Positions 1 to 7,847 of a stretch of DNA of 47,908 nt are shown here, piece by piece (position 1 is the first letter of the stretch; every line of letters starts with the position of its first letter). The stretch comes from an uncultured Bacteroidales bacterium (GTDB taxonomy: Bacteria > Bacteroidota > Bacteroidia > Bacteroidales > WCHB1-69). The notes beneath the pieces were generated by a model. The model was not told the DNA's origin, did no database searches, and worked only from the letters and a program-made list of their open reading frames with translations. A program made the translations under genes and the position numbers. The stretch lies in contig CAMVOL010000018.1 of NCBI GenBank assembly GCA_947169105.1, forward strand, positions 1 through 47,908. Direction: 5' to 3'.

Positions 1-1
1 G

Positions 2-1099
2 ATTGAGTTCGTGAATGTCAGCTCCTCCGGACGGTTGCTGTCGAAGTTGCAGAAGCGGCCGTACCTGCAGGTTATGGTCGCCTCCTTGCTGGGACTGATT
101 CCTGGCTGCATCGGCGGTTTTACGATAGTGTCGTTATACACCCACCGGCTGCTCACTTTCGGGGCATTGGTGGCGGGCATGATCAGCACCTTCGGTGATT
201 CGGCGTTCCTGCTGTTTGCGATGAGCCCCCGCACGGCGCCGGTGCTGCTGGGCTCCCTGTTCGTGATTGCCCTTTTCGCCGGCGTGGTGACGCACCTGCT
301 CTTCCGAAACCGCCCCTTTTATAGCGACGACCCCCACACGCTGGAGGTGCATCAGGGCGACCAGCATGAGCACGGTCACGGAAAGGCACAGCTTTCGTGG
401 CAGAATATCAGGAAGATGTCCTTCTCCCGAGCCATCCTCATTTTCGGACTGGTGCTGTACCTCACCGCTCTCGGTACGGGCGCTATCTCCCACGAACACG
501 GCTCCATGCCGGATATGGATAATCTTGAAAACAAGGAAGTTGTTGTAGCCGATTGTCACGAGCATTGCTGCGAACACGACCATCATCATCATACTGAGGC
601 GGCAGTGGAGGAACATCATGAACATCATTTGCACGGCGAAAATCTCGTTTTCGGGATATTGGCGCTGATTACCCTGTTGGTGGTGGCGTTCTGTTCCGAA
701 CATTTCTTGCAGGAACATTTGTGGGAACACGTTATCAAACACCATTTTATATCGGTGCTGTTATGGACGTTCGGTGTGTTGGTTGCGCTGGCGGTTGTGA
801 ACTATTTTGTTGATTTGGAGATGTTTATAAAAAGCAACCAGTGGGTGACGTGGATGCTGCTGTTCCTTGCGCTGGCGTTGGGCATCATTCCTGAATCGCA
901 GCCGCAGTTCATCTGGATTTACCTCTATGCCGCCGGAGTGCTACCGTTCAGCATCCTGCTGGCCAGTTCCATCGTGCAGGACGGCCACGGCGCGCTTCCG
1001 CTGCTGGCCTACTCCCGCAAAAGCTTTCTGATGCTGAAAGCCGCCAACATCGTCTTCGGCCTGCTGGTCGGCCTCGCCGGAATGATTATGAATTTTTAG
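2..1099 (+). CDS. Putative manganese/heavy-metal exporter membrane protein (PF11449-like), 5'-truncated
   Basis: This is the C-terminal part of a multi-pass inner-membrane protein resembling the Bacteroidota 'putative manganese transporter' (putative 10TM heavy-metal exporter) family. A hydrophobic segment with the family-like stretch LIPGCIGGFTIVSLYTHR opens it, followed by more membrane spans. A central loop is very rich in His, Asp, Glu and Cys (around 545-630), which probably binds metal, and four or so further spans follow. The frame is open to the window edge and upstream codons read I-E-F-V-N, so the GTG at 11 is probably internal and the true start lies outside the window. Transport direction and metal are inferred from the family, not shown here. 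Confidence 0.7.
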   Translation: MEFVNVSSSGRLLSKLQKRPYLQVMVASLLGLIPGCIGGFTIVSLYTHRLLTFGALVAGMISTFGDSAFLLFAMSPRTAPVLLGSLFVIALFAGVVTHLLFRNRPFYSDDPHTLEVHQGDQHEHGHGKAQLSWQNIRKMSFSRAILIFGLVLYLTALGTGAISHEHGSMPDMDNLENKEVVVADCHEHCCEHDHHHHTEAAVEEHHEHHLHGENLVFGILALITLLVVAFCSEHFLQEHLWEHVIKHHFISVLLWTFGVLVALAVVNYFVDLEMFIKSNQWVTWMLLFLALALGIIPESQPQFIWIYLYAAGVLPFSILLASSIVQDGHGALPLLAYSRKSFLMLKAANIVFGLLVGLAGMIMNF

Positions 1100-1107
1100 A
1101 ACTGATT

Positions 1108-1127
1108 AGCCGCAAAACCTTGCGGCT
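1108..1127. terminator. Hairpin after the exporter gene
   Basis: An 8-bp perfect stem (AGCCGCAA / TTGCGGCT) with a 4-nt loop starts nine bases after the exporter stop codon. No U-tract follows on the plus strand. It could be a weak terminator or RNA-end stabiliser. The reverse strand reads TGTAGAGCCGC into the stem, which loosely resembles the GTAGAGACG palindromes found elsewhere in the window. Confidence 0.4.
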
Positions 1128-1138
1128 CTACACCCAAA

Positions 1139-1182
1139 AAACCTGAAACCTGTAACCTGTACCCTGAAACCTGATAAACCTG
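1139..1182. repeat. Degenerate 7-bp tandem repeat (AAACCTG-type)
   Basis: Five consecutive heptamers in phase (AAACCTG, AAACCTG, TAACCTG, TACCCTG, AAACCTG) and a sixth shifted by 2 bp fill the leader just upstream of the methyltransferase start at 1190. It is one of five 7-bp-period tracts in the window. Confidence 0.85.
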
Positions 1183-1189
1183 TAACAAT

Positions 1190-1891
1190 ATGTCCGCTTT
1201 ATATTTGATTCCCTCGCCGCTGGGCGAAAGCAGTTTTGAGAATGTTTTTCCGTCTTTCAATAGTCAGATAATTAATGAGATAGACTATTATATTGTGGAA
1301 GATGTCCGCACGGAGCGTCGCTTCTTGAAGCAGTTGGGTATCCAGAAGCCGATTGATGAGCTGACCTTCTTTCATTTGGACAAGCATGTGAAAAACTTGG
1401 ATTTCAAGGAATTTTTGAAACCTTGTTTGGAAGGGAAGAATGTGGGGCTGCTGTCGGAGGCGGGAGTCCCTTGCATTGCTGACCCTGGGAATCTGGTGGT
1501 GTCGGAGGCGCACAAATTGGGCATTCGGGTGGTTCCGCTGATAGGCCCATGTTCTATCATTCTTGCGTTGATGGCCTCCGGTTTCAACGGGCAGAACTTT
1601 GCTTTCCATGGCTATCTTCCTGCCGAACAGCCCGATCGTGAACGTAAGCTGCATCAGTTGGAAAACGACATTTTAAAACGGAAACAGACACAGATCTTTA
1701 TTGAAACGCCGTATCGTAACAATCATATTTTCAATTCGATATTGACGACCTGCTCGCCGATGCTCAGGTTGTGTGTCGCGGCCAATCTCACCACGGAGGA
1801 GGAGTTTATCCAGACCAAGACCATTGCGCAGTGGCGTAAGCAGCCAATAGACCTGCATAAGCAGCCCGCAATTTTCTTGTTATATGTGTAG
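1190..1891 (+). CDS. RsmI-like SAM-dependent methyltransferase (tetrapyrrole methylase fold)
   Basis: The 233-residue protein matches the short RsmI/YraL-like branch of the tetrapyrrole methylase superfamily. Visible signatures are the N-terminal LYLIPSPLGE strand, the segment LLSEAGVPCIADPG (residues 85-98), and the PLIGPCSI/LMASGF motifs that shape the SAM pocket, followed by FHGYLP. RsmI proper 2'-O-methylates C1402 of 16S rRNA and is usually near 280 residues; Bacteroidota often carry this shorter homologue as well, so the rRNA target is not certain. The ATG at 1190 follows a heptamer repeat leader. The gene stands alone on the plus strand and converges on the HMA-protein gene. Confidence 0.75.
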   Translation: MSALYLIPSPLGESSFENVFPSFNSQIINEIDYYIVEDVRTERRFLKQLGIQKPIDELTFFHLDKHVKNLDFKEFLKPCLEGKNVGLLSEAGVPCIADPGNLVVSEAHKLGIRVVPLIGPCSIILALMASGFNGQNFAFHGYLPAEQPDRERKLHQLENDILKRKQTQIFIETPYRNNHIFNSILTTCSPMLRLCVAANLTTEEEFIQTKTIAQWRKQPIDLHKQPAIFLLYV

Positions 1892-1908
1892 AAATTAGTA
1901 GGGTTCCG

Positions 1909-2340
1909 TTACTTCCCGCAGCTCTCTTTGCGGCAGCAGGCGGGCAGTTTGGCGCGGGCGGCCTCGTTGGCTTTCACCTTGTCAGCATCGTAGCCCAAGT
2001 CGCTGATCTGTTTGCGGATTTGGTCGGCTGTGGTCTTCTTGTTGTCGTAAGTTACTGTCAGTTTGGCCGTTGCCGTGTCGAAGGTGTAGTCTTTCACCCC
2101 TTTGAAGAACGGCACGTTCTCCTTGAAGCGGTTGACGCAGCTCTTGCAGTTCTTCGAAGCGTTGGTCTGGATGGTGATGGTGGTAAGGGTGCTGGCCTTG
2201 CTGTCCGCAGCCGTTGCCGTGGCGGGCTTGCTGCTGACCGTCGTGGTCTGCTTTTGCGTGTTGGTGGATGTGGTTTTGGTCTGTGCCGCTGCGCCGAGTA
2301 CCAGCACGACAGCGATCAGGGTTACGAGTAGCTTTTTCAT
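1909..2340 (-). CDS. Secreted heavy-metal-associated (HMA) domain protein
   Basis: A signal peptide (residues 1-20, ending AAAQ) is followed by a Thr/Ser/Lys-rich linker (20-55) and one HMA ferredoxin-like domain (about 53-125). The metal-binding pair is C65-K-S-C68, and three extra Cys lie in the tail (C135, C136, C141). HMA domains bind soft metals such as Cu(I) or Zn. This periplasmic version is typical of Bacteroidota, where it commonly sits beside a metal-type TonB receptor. Here such a receptor lies about 3 kb away on the same strand, separated by hypothetical genes and two DUF559 elements. Metal identity is not determined. Confidence 0.75.
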   Translation of the reverse strand: MKKLLVTLIAVVLVLGAAAQTKTTSTNTQKQTTTVSSKPATATAADSKASTLTTITIQTNASKNCKSCVNRFKENVPFFKGVKDYTFDTATAKLTVTYDNKKTTADQIRKQISDLGYDADKVKANEAARAKLPACCRKESCGK

Positions 2341-2465
2341 AATGCGATTATTTATGGATGATTAATGATTGATTTCAATGTTAGGGGAATGGGGGTTAAA
2401 GATATTACATACATCTCTGACTTTTTTGGGGATTCATCCCTATTGTCGGTTCGATTTTGGCGGTG

Positions 2466-2473
2466 CAAAAATA
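2466..2473 (-). promoter_or_regulatory. Bacteroidota -7 box (TATTTTTG), HMA gene
   Basis: On the minus strand this reads TATTTTTG, matching the Bacteroidota TAnnTTTG consensus, about 125 bp upstream of the HMA gene start. No clear -33 TTTG was found. Confidence 0.35.
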
Positions 2474-2517
2474 GTATTATTTCTTTAAAAGAAAAAAGAC
2501 TGTAATAAGACAATTCT

Positions 2518-3201
2518 TTATTCACGACTATTTTTTCTCTTGTAAATTCTGTATCTGGAAGGTTCATACGGATTGATGATTGTTTTTTTTGAACGAATCC
2601 TCCACACAGGCTTTGTGCATGAGATGATATTTTCAGGCTTGATATAATTAAACAGGAAAATTGTGATGTCATATCCCATATATTTTGAGGGGATGACAAA
2701 GTTTTCTTCGAAAGACACACAAAGGATGCTGTCAAATTCACCCTGTATGGTATCAATTCCAGATAACACTGGTTCACCTATATAGCCTTCTTTTTGTTCG
2801 GGGAAGATACGAATGAATACGGGCAGAGTGTCTTGACTCCACTTGTCATAAAAATGCAATATGGTATAGTCTCTGTCATGAATTGGTTTGACATACTGAT
2901 TCTCGTTCTTAAAATCCAAGCGCAACTGGTTACCGACAATTGTGTACTCTCCAGTTCTCCGGCTTTCTGCCAGCATTCCAAATCCAGAATGATAGATTGT
3001 AAAAGTTCTGTCCTTATTAAGCGTTAAAATGTGGTGCCAAACGCCATGATACGGGTCGTCCGTAATATTCATGCAATACTCTCCACTCATTTGTTCATAG
3101 GAATACCGCTGGTGTCGTTTCTCTTTTATCTCCTGCGCGCTCAAGGCATTCACGGCGCAAAAAGTGAACAGGAGCAATAGGATAGACAAGCGGTTCTTCA
3201 T
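2518..3201 (-). CDS. Secreted protein of unknown function, lipocalin-like pattern
   Basis: I do not recognise the family. The start at MKNRLS (3201) is preferred over an in-frame ATG six codons upstream, because a -7-like box at 3217-3224 would place transcription initiation after the upstream ATG. A signal peptide (about 22 residues, ending ALSAQ) is followed by a Lys/Arg-rich stretch and beta-rich sequence with a 'GEY...L.L..DRTFTIY...GEYTIVGNQLRLDF' pattern. That pattern is typical of small lipocalin-like periplasmic proteins. The C-terminus is basic. It lies just upstream of DUF559 element A. Confidence 0.5.
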   Translation of the reverse strand: MKNRLSILLLLFTFCAVNALSAQEIKEKRHQRYSYEQMSGEYCMNITDDPYHGVWHHILTLNKDRTFTIYHSGFGMLAESRRTGEYTIVGNQLRLDFKNENQYVKPIHDRDYTILHFYDKWSQDTLPVFIRIFPEQKEGYIGEPVLSGIDTIQGEFDSILCVSFEENFVIPSKYMGYDITIFLFNYIKPENIISCTKPVWRIRSKKTIINPYEPSRYRIYKRKNSRE

Positions 3202-3216
3202 GGAAGGAATTTTCGG

Positions 3217-3224
3217 CAAAGATA
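3217..3224 (-). promoter_or_regulatory. -7 box (TATCTTTG) for the 2518-3201 gene
   Basis: The minus strand reads TATCTTTG (TAnnTTTG consensus) about 16 bp before the chosen ATG. This implies a very short leader and decides the start codon. Confidence 0.4.
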
Positions 3225-3288
3225 CGTATTTTTTTGCATAGCATAGGGTATTCTGCCAGCCAGTTGACGAAATTGCGGCGCGATAGTT

Positions 3289-3826
3289 CCCCTTCTATTT
3301 TAGAAGGGGTGGCCGTAGGCCGGGGTAGTAATATGAAAATTAGAAAAAGTCCTTATGAAATAATATCTAATCTTCATGTTCATAATTGTCAATAATGAAG
3401 TTGGTTAATTCATCCAAAACCAAAGAAACATGATGAAGAACATCAAAGTCCGTGGTATGGAACACTTTCAGTCCGAGACTTTCTAAATACTGATCTCTTT
3501 GGGTATCATATTCCGATTTCTCGTTGTGCGATCCTCCGTCAATTTCAACGACAAGTCCGAGCCGTTTCACATAAAAATCAACGATATAGTTTCCAATGAT
3601 TTTCTGTCTGTCGAAATCTAGCCCATAGAACATTTTCTGATGTACTTGCATCCAAAAAATGACCTCAGCGAGATTGCCGGCCTTTCGGTTCTTGCGGGCA
3701 AAAGATGACAATTCCCCGTTCTCCGGAAGGTTGTAAACATAGTGGTCTTTTATTTTGATGTCGTTGACGATGGCCATTTTTAACAATGTATTTTTAATGT
3801 TTTATACAACTATACCGCCTTCGGGT
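3289..3826. mobile_element. DUF559-nuclease element, copy A (right end degenerate)
   Basis: The left end has two adjacent hairpins: CCCCTTCTA/TAGAAGGGG (3289-3309) and GGCC-GTA-GGCC (3311-3321), followed by GGGGTAGTA. The inside is one DUF559 gene on the minus strand. The right end keeps the 'ATACAACTAnACCGCC-TTCGGG' part near 3803-3826 but lacks the outer C/G-rich hairpin seen in copy B, so this copy looks damaged or trimmed. It ends within a few bases of the stop codon of the FGE-like gene. Confidence 0.7.
3367..3777 (-). CDS. DUF559 (Vsr-like PD-(D/E)XK) endonuclease-domain protein, copy A
   Basis: This 136-residue protein has the DUF559 core: a Glu in the first helix (E38, AEVIFW), D67 in YIVDFYV, and E78-I-D80 in VVEIDGGSH, followed by QRDQYLESLG and a final strand. 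These positions correspond to the catalytic acidic residues of the Vsr-type restriction-endonuclease-like fold. The ATG at 3777 is preferred over a TTG three codons upstream. A second copy at 4514-4924 differs at 15 of 136 residues and is identical from residue 40 to 87, which contains the catalytic residues. Both genes lie inside a hairpin-ended repeat element. The nuclease activity and a role in moving the element are inference. Confidence 0.75.
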   Translation of the reverse strand: MAIVNDIKIKDHYVYNLPENGELSSFARKNRKAGNLAEVIFWMQVHQKMFYGLDFDRQKIIGNYIVDFYVKRLGLVVEIDGGSHNEKSEYDTQRDQYLESLGLKVFHTTDFDVLHHVSLVLDELTNFIIDNYEHED

Positions 3827-3831
3827 ATCGA

Positions 3832-4377
3832 CTATCTCCATTCCGCAAAGCAGAAAAAACCGTATCGTGTCTCCATACCCTCCTGCGGAAGAAAAAAGTA
3901 GAGGAATTGCAGATTCTTCGGATTGTCGTAGTCGGCAAGGGAAAAGGGGGGCGTGGATTCCCATTGTCGAATTCTCATGCCCACCAGAATCATTTCCGCC
4001 ACGCGGTCGGTGCGCCATTGGCAGTAGGCCCGAGCTTGCTCTGGCGACACGCCCATAACGGCTAAATGGCCGTGTGCCGGATTACGCAGGTAGCTCCGGG
4101 CGATGCTGCCGGGCAGCTGTTGGTTGAGGACCGCCTCATCGGGCAGGGCGGCACGGTATTGCTCCGATTCTTTCCCGTAGATGCGTTCAAGCCAGTACAG
4201 GTACTCGCGCCAATCTTGGTTGCTGATGTGCTTGTGGTCGCAGTACAGCCCTTTTCCAATCAAGATCAAACTGCTTGGCAGGGCTTTCTTTTGATAGTTC
4301 TTCATGGTAAGGTGCTGCCCGGTCGTCGAACCGGCCACCGCCACAAAGAGGCAAAGGATGAAGAGACGAAGTTTCAT
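3832..4377 (-). CDS. Short SUMF1/formylglycine-generating-enzyme-like secreted protein
   Basis: A signal peptide (ending AGSTTGQ) precedes a reduced FGE-sulfatase (SUMF1) domain. Recognisable parts are ISNQDWREYLYWLERIYG, MGVSPEQARAYCQWRTDRVAEM (the conserved W-x-x-A-x-x-Y-C-x-W region) and a closing GFFCF. At 181 residues it is much shorter than true FGE (about 280-300) or GldK, and the paired catalytic Cys of FGE are not apparent. Enzymatic activity is therefore unlikely; a structural or lectin-like role is more plausible. It lies between two DUF559 elements, and the degenerate right end of copy A reaches its stop codon. Confidence 0.5.
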   Translation of the reverse strand: MKLRLFILCLFVAVAGSTTGQHLTMKNYQKKALPSSLILIGKGLYCDHKHISNQDWREYLYWLERIYGKESEQYRAALPDEAVLNQQLPGSIARSYLRNPAHGHLAVMGVSPEQARAYCQWRTDRVAEMILVGMRIRQWESTPPFSLADYDNPKNLQFLYFFLPQEGMETRYGFFCFAEWR

Positions 4378-4435
4378 CGTTTGGAATTTTCTTTTAAGAA
4401 CGGAAATTGGGGTAAAAAACTTGGGGAAAAGAATT

Positions 4436-4996
4436 CCCCTTCTATTTTAGAAGGGGTGGCCGTAGGCCGGGGTAGTAATATGAAAAATAGAAAAAGTCCT
4501 TGTGAAATAATATCTAATTTTCATGTTCATAATTATCAATGATGAAGTTGGTTAAATCATTCAAAACCAAAGAAACATGATGAAGTACATCAAAGTCCGT
4601 GGTATGGAACACTTTCAGCCCGAGGCTTTCTAAATACCGGTCTCTTTGGGAATCATATTCCGTTTTCTCGTTGTGCGAGCCACCGTCAATTTCAACGACA
4701 AGTCCGAGCCGTTTCACATAAAAATCAACGATATAGTTCCCAATGATTTTCTGTCGGTCGAAATCCAGTCCATAAAACATTTTCTGATGCACTTGCATCC
4801 AAAAAATGATCTCAGCGAGATTGCCGGTTTTTCGGTTCTTGTGGGCAAAAAAGGACAATTGTTCGTTTTCCGGAAGGTTGTAAACGTAGTGGTCCTTTAT
4901 CTTGATGCCGTTAATAATGGTCATTTTTAACAAGGTGTTTTTAATGTTCTATACAACTACCCCGCCCTTCGGGCACCCCTTCTTTCCAAGAAGGGG
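4436..4996. mobile_element. DUF559-nuclease element, copy B (both ends intact)
   Basis: This 561-bp unit has matching double-hairpin ends. Left: CCCCTTCTA/TAGAAGGGG (4436-4456), then GGCC-GTA-GGCC (4458-4468), then GGGGTAGTA. Right: CTACCCC, then GCCC-TTC-GGGC (4964-4974), then CCCCTTCTT/AAGAAGGGG (4976-4996). The ends are therefore imperfect inverted repeats of each other, and each arm folds on itself. Only the DUF559 gene lies inside. No obvious target-site duplication is visible beyond TT...AA flanks. Confidence 0.8.
4514..4924 (-). CDS. DUF559 (Vsr-like PD-(D/E)XK) endonuclease-domain protein, copy B
   Basis: It is a near-duplicate of the gene at 3367-3777 (about 89% identical by eye), with all acidic residues of the predicted active site retained (E38, D67, E78, D80). 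The ATG at 4924 is preferred over a TTG three codons upstream. The flanks on both sides are the intact hairpin ends of element B. Substitutions cluster at the N- and C-termini, while the 48-residue centre is unchanged, which suggests selection on the nuclease core. The reading frame is intact. Confidence 0.75.
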   Translation of the reverse strand: MTIINGIKIKDHYVYNLPENEQLSFFAHKNRKTGNLAEIIFWMQVHQKMFYGLDFDRQKIIGNYIVDFYVKRLGLVVEIDGGSHNEKTEYDSQRDRYLESLGLKVFHTTDFDVLHHVSLVLNDLTNFIIDNYEHEN

Positions 4997-5010
4997 AACT
5001 TTTTGCCCCG

Positions 5011-5541
5011 TTATTTTTTTCCATCGTCAGGAAATCTCGTTTGCAAATATCTGGAGTTGTTTCCCAAATTGCTGCATTTGACGTGTTTTCGTATAATATC
5101 AATGATTCGGAGTGAATTGTTGAAATAACCAATGGGAAACTTAAGACATCTTCCGTCGGTCAGATCAAAGAACAAAAATGCTGGGTTCAATCCAAAAGTA
5201 CTGAAGCCAAGATTTTGAATCTGTTCCCATAGTATGTGTTGCTCTGAATTAATGTTATTCCAGATGTTTTTACTTCGTTCTTTTACCCCCAATAGTGTAA
5301 TCCCATCGGGAGAAATGATAATGTATTCTTTGGAGTGTTCTTTGACCAATATCAGCATCGTGACACAGCATCCTATCCAAGCGAAGGGTATGAGAAGAGC
5401 AATATAGGCTTGAATAAGAATCAGAAAAGCAGCCAAAATGACAGAAATCACACATGCCCCTATGCAAAATATTGCAAATATTTTCCGTCGTGTCTTTAGA
5501 TGGAATGTGTAGGTTTTATCCTTGTCAATGCTTAAAATCAT
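5011..5541 (-). CDS. Small two-TM protein with PH-like/STM3941-type cytosolic domain
   Basis: A short polar N-terminus is followed by two membrane spans (about residues 22-45 and 48-66) and a soluble domain. That domain begins KEYIIISPDGITLLGVKERSKNI and continues with IWEQIQNLGF-like and FFDLTDGRCLKFPI strands. This layout recalls the bacterial PH-like membrane proteins annotated as STM3941/YcxB-like, but I am not certain of the family. The stop codon lies 15 bp from the right hairpin of element B. The next gene downstream in reading direction is hypothetical, so no functional link is visible. Confidence 0.45.
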   Translation of the reverse strand: MILSIDKDKTYTFHLKTRRKIFAIFCIGACVISVILAAFLILIQAYIALLIPFAWIGCCVTMLILVKEHSKEYIIISPDGITLLGVKERSKNIWNNINSEQHILWEQIQNLGFSTFGLNPAFLFFDLTDGRCLKFPIGYFNNSLRIIDIIRKHVKCSNLGNNSRYLQTRFPDDGKK

Positions 5542-5579
5542 ATTTCTTCAATCAGGTTGGCAAAGCTATGCGTTTTCCG

Positions 5580-7844
5580 TTACTTCAGTATCACCCGCAC
5601 CCCCGCGTACCCCATGATGCCGGTGATGGGGGCGTAAACGACGGTGGCGTCGAAGTTCTCGCCGAAGGGGTTGGCCGCGTCCACAATCGGGTTCTTCTGC
5701 TTGTAGTTGAGCATGTTTTCCGCCCCAACGTAGATTTCCCACCTGCGGAACTTCTTGGTGATCTGTCCGTTAAGGATGCAGTAAGTGGGGGCGTACTCGG
5801 GCAGCGTGCTGGCGGGGTTGCCGCTCATGTCGGGAAGCCGCTGCGGCCCGTTGACCTGCAATGTGAGGTTGAATTTCCACTTGTCGTAACGGGTGCTGTA
5901 GTTGAGGTTCACCAGTGCCTTGTGCGGACTCATCAGTGCCTTCTTGCGCCATTGGCCGTTTGCCTGGTAGCGGACGTCGTTGAAACGGTAGGCGAGGAGG
6001 ATCTCGAAACGGGCTATCGGCCAGAGGGTTATCTCCACCTGCGCGGAGTGCGAACGGGAGACGTTGCCGTGCCCGTTGAAAGTTCCGTTGAGGTTATAGA
6101 CGTAAATGCTGTGTACGTCGCGGTCAAGGTCGATGAGGGTCTGGTTGACGAAGTGGGTGTAAAAATAATCCACCGACACAGAGGCGGTTCCGCCGGGCAT
6201 CCGGAAGGTCTGCACCATGCTGATGCCGGCGTTGTAAGCCTCCTCTGGGCGCTTTTGTTCGCTGCTGTACAGGACGAACTGGCGGTTGGAGGTGAGCAGT
6301 GCCAGATTCTCCACTTCGGGGAAGGCGCTGCGGTACCCTTTGCCTACGGAGGCACGAATGGCCAGATTGTCAGTGGCCTGCCACTTGATGTGGAAGCGGG
6401 GCGTCCAGAAAAGCTGCTGGTAGTAGAAATTGTAGTCGAGGCGCATTCCCGTCATCACCACCAGTTTCTTGTCGATGATGTAGCTGTACTCGCCGTAAAT
6501 TCCCGGAACGGCTTCGTGAATTTTACCGCTCGTGTAGCGTTCTGTTCCATTCATTGCCCAACCGCCGAACAGGCAGGTGTAATAGTCGTACTGTGCACTT
6601 CCTCCCGCCGTGAGCTTGTGCCGTTTTTGTTTGCCGAATTTGTTGGAATACAAAATGTTGAGATAAGCACTGTGTTGCTGTGCTTCTACGGGGCGCTGGC
6701 CGAAAACGCCCTTGAGCCACGTACCCGTATAGGAGACGATGGTACCGACGCTTTCGTCCGCTCCCTTCAGCAGAATCCCGTTCTTGGTGATGATGTCCAA
6801 CCGTTTGTTATCCAAGTGGATACCATAAATGTCGGGAGAGAGGTAGTCGCGCTTCCAGTTGTACTTGTTCTGTCCGCCGACGCGGTTGTCCCAGACGAAG
6901 CCCACCATCGTGCGCCCGTTCAGTTTCTCCGGCACCATATAGTCCCAGCGGTTCATCACGTTGACCTGCTGGTTGCGGGGCACATCGAGAAAGCCGTCCT
7001 TGTTCATGTCCATCTTGGCGAACTGGTCGGCGGCGCTGAGCAGCAGCATCGTGCTGGCCTGCTGCTTCTTACCGACGTTAAAGCGGGTGTTGAGGCTCAT
7101 CTCGCCCCGTCCCATCGTATTCCCATAGACATTAAAAAACAACCTTTCCTGGCTCGTCTCAGGCTTTTTGAAATCCACGTTGATTTGTCCCGTAATCGCC
7201 TCATAACCATTGGTTACGGACGACACACCTTTGGATATGCTAATGGACTCCATCCACGAGCCGGGTACAAATCCCAGTCCGAACTGCTGGGTGAGGATGC
7301 GGATGTACGGCACGTTTTCCAGCAGTATCTGGCTGTAAATGCCGGACAATCCGAGCATGGCGATCTGCTTGGCCCCCGTCACCGCGTCGGAGTACTCCAT
7401 ATCCACCGCCACGGTGCTTTCGAAGCTTTCCGCAAGGTTGCAGCAGGCCGCCCGTCGCAGCCCCTGTGTGGTGATGACCGTGGTAAGTATCGGTTGCACA
7501 GATATATATGAACCGTCTTGCGAAACGACCCGCACTTCCGCTAAGGTGTGCGATTTTGATAGGAAGACGGTGATGTCATTCTGCGAATCGGTGATTTGCA
7601 GCGTGTCGGTTTCGTAAGTGGGAAACGAAATCAGCAGGGTGTCGGTGCGGGTGCGGGAGAGGGCAAAAGTGCCGTCCGTGCCGGAAAGGGTGCCGACGGC
7701 AGTGTGGAGCCATTGGATGGAAGCGGAAGCGACAGGTGTTGTATCTCCCTTTTCGTTGATCTCCAATATCTTGCCTCGCAATTCTTGGGAATATCCAGAA
7801 ATTGCAAAAAGAAACAGGAATAAGACAAGGAGAAGTCTCTTCAT
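5580..7844 (-). CDS. TonB-dependent receptor, heavy-metal type
   Basis: This 754-residue outer-membrane receptor has a signal peptide (ending GYSQ) and an N-terminal carboxypeptidase-regulatory-like beta-sandwich (about 22-98). The plug (about 110-225) contains RAACCNLAESFESTVAVDMEYSDAVTGAKQ split over two motifs, then LLENVPY and GYEAITGQINVDF. A 22-strand barrel ends in GYAGVRVILK. The paired Cys and 'CNLAESFE...VTGAKQIAMLGL' plug are typical of Bacteroidota receptors co-occurring with HMA-domain proteins, so a metal or metal-chelate ligand is likely. It is the last gene of a long minus-strand array and follows MeaB by 3 bp. Confidence 0.85.
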   Translation of the reverse strand: MKRLLLVLFLFLFAISGYSQELRGKILEINEKGDTTPVASASIQWLHTAVGTLSGTDGTFALSRTRTDTLLISFPTYETDTLQITDSQNDITVFLSKSHTLAEVRVVSQDGSYISVQPILTTVITTQGLRRAACCNLAESFESTVAVDMEYSDAVTGAKQIAMLGLSGIYSQILLENVPYIRILTQQFGLGFVPGSWMESISISKGVSSVTNGYEAITGQINVDFKKPETSQERLFFNVYGNTMGRGEMSLNTRFNVGKKQQASTMLLLSAADQFAKMDMNKDGFLDVPRNQQVNVMNRWDYMVPEKLNGRTMVGFVWDNRVGGQNKYNWKRDYLSPDIYGIHLDNKRLDIITKNGILLKGADESVGTIVSYTGTWLKGVFGQRPVEAQQHSAYLNILYSNKFGKQKRHKLTAGGSAQYDYYTCLFGGWAMNGTERYTSGKIHEAVPGIYGEYSYIIDKKLVVMTGMRLDYNFYYQQLFWTPRFHIKWQATDNLAIRASVGKGYRSAFPEVENLALLTSNRQFVLYSSEQKRPEEAYNAGISMVQTFRMPGGTASVSVDYFYTHFVNQTLIDLDRDVHSIYVYNLNGTFNGHGNVSRSHSAQVEITLWPIARFEILLAYRFNDVRYQANGQWRKKALMSPHKALVNLNYSTRYDKWKFNLTLQVNGPQRLPDMSGNPASTLPEYAPTYCILNGQITKKFRRWEIYVGAENMLNYKQKNPIVDAANPFGENFDATVVYAPITGIMGYAGVRVILK

Positions 7845-7847
7845 CGG

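Noticed and set aside
11-13. GTG as start of the first gene
   Set aside because: The frame stays open to the window edge and the family has more membrane spans upstream, so the gene is truncated by the window.
5454-7511. Long plus-strand open frame (685 codons) opposite the TonB receptor gene
   Set aside because: It is the antisense shadow of a GC-rich receptor gene with clear domains; its own translation is low in motif content and rich in His/Val runs typical of antisense frames.
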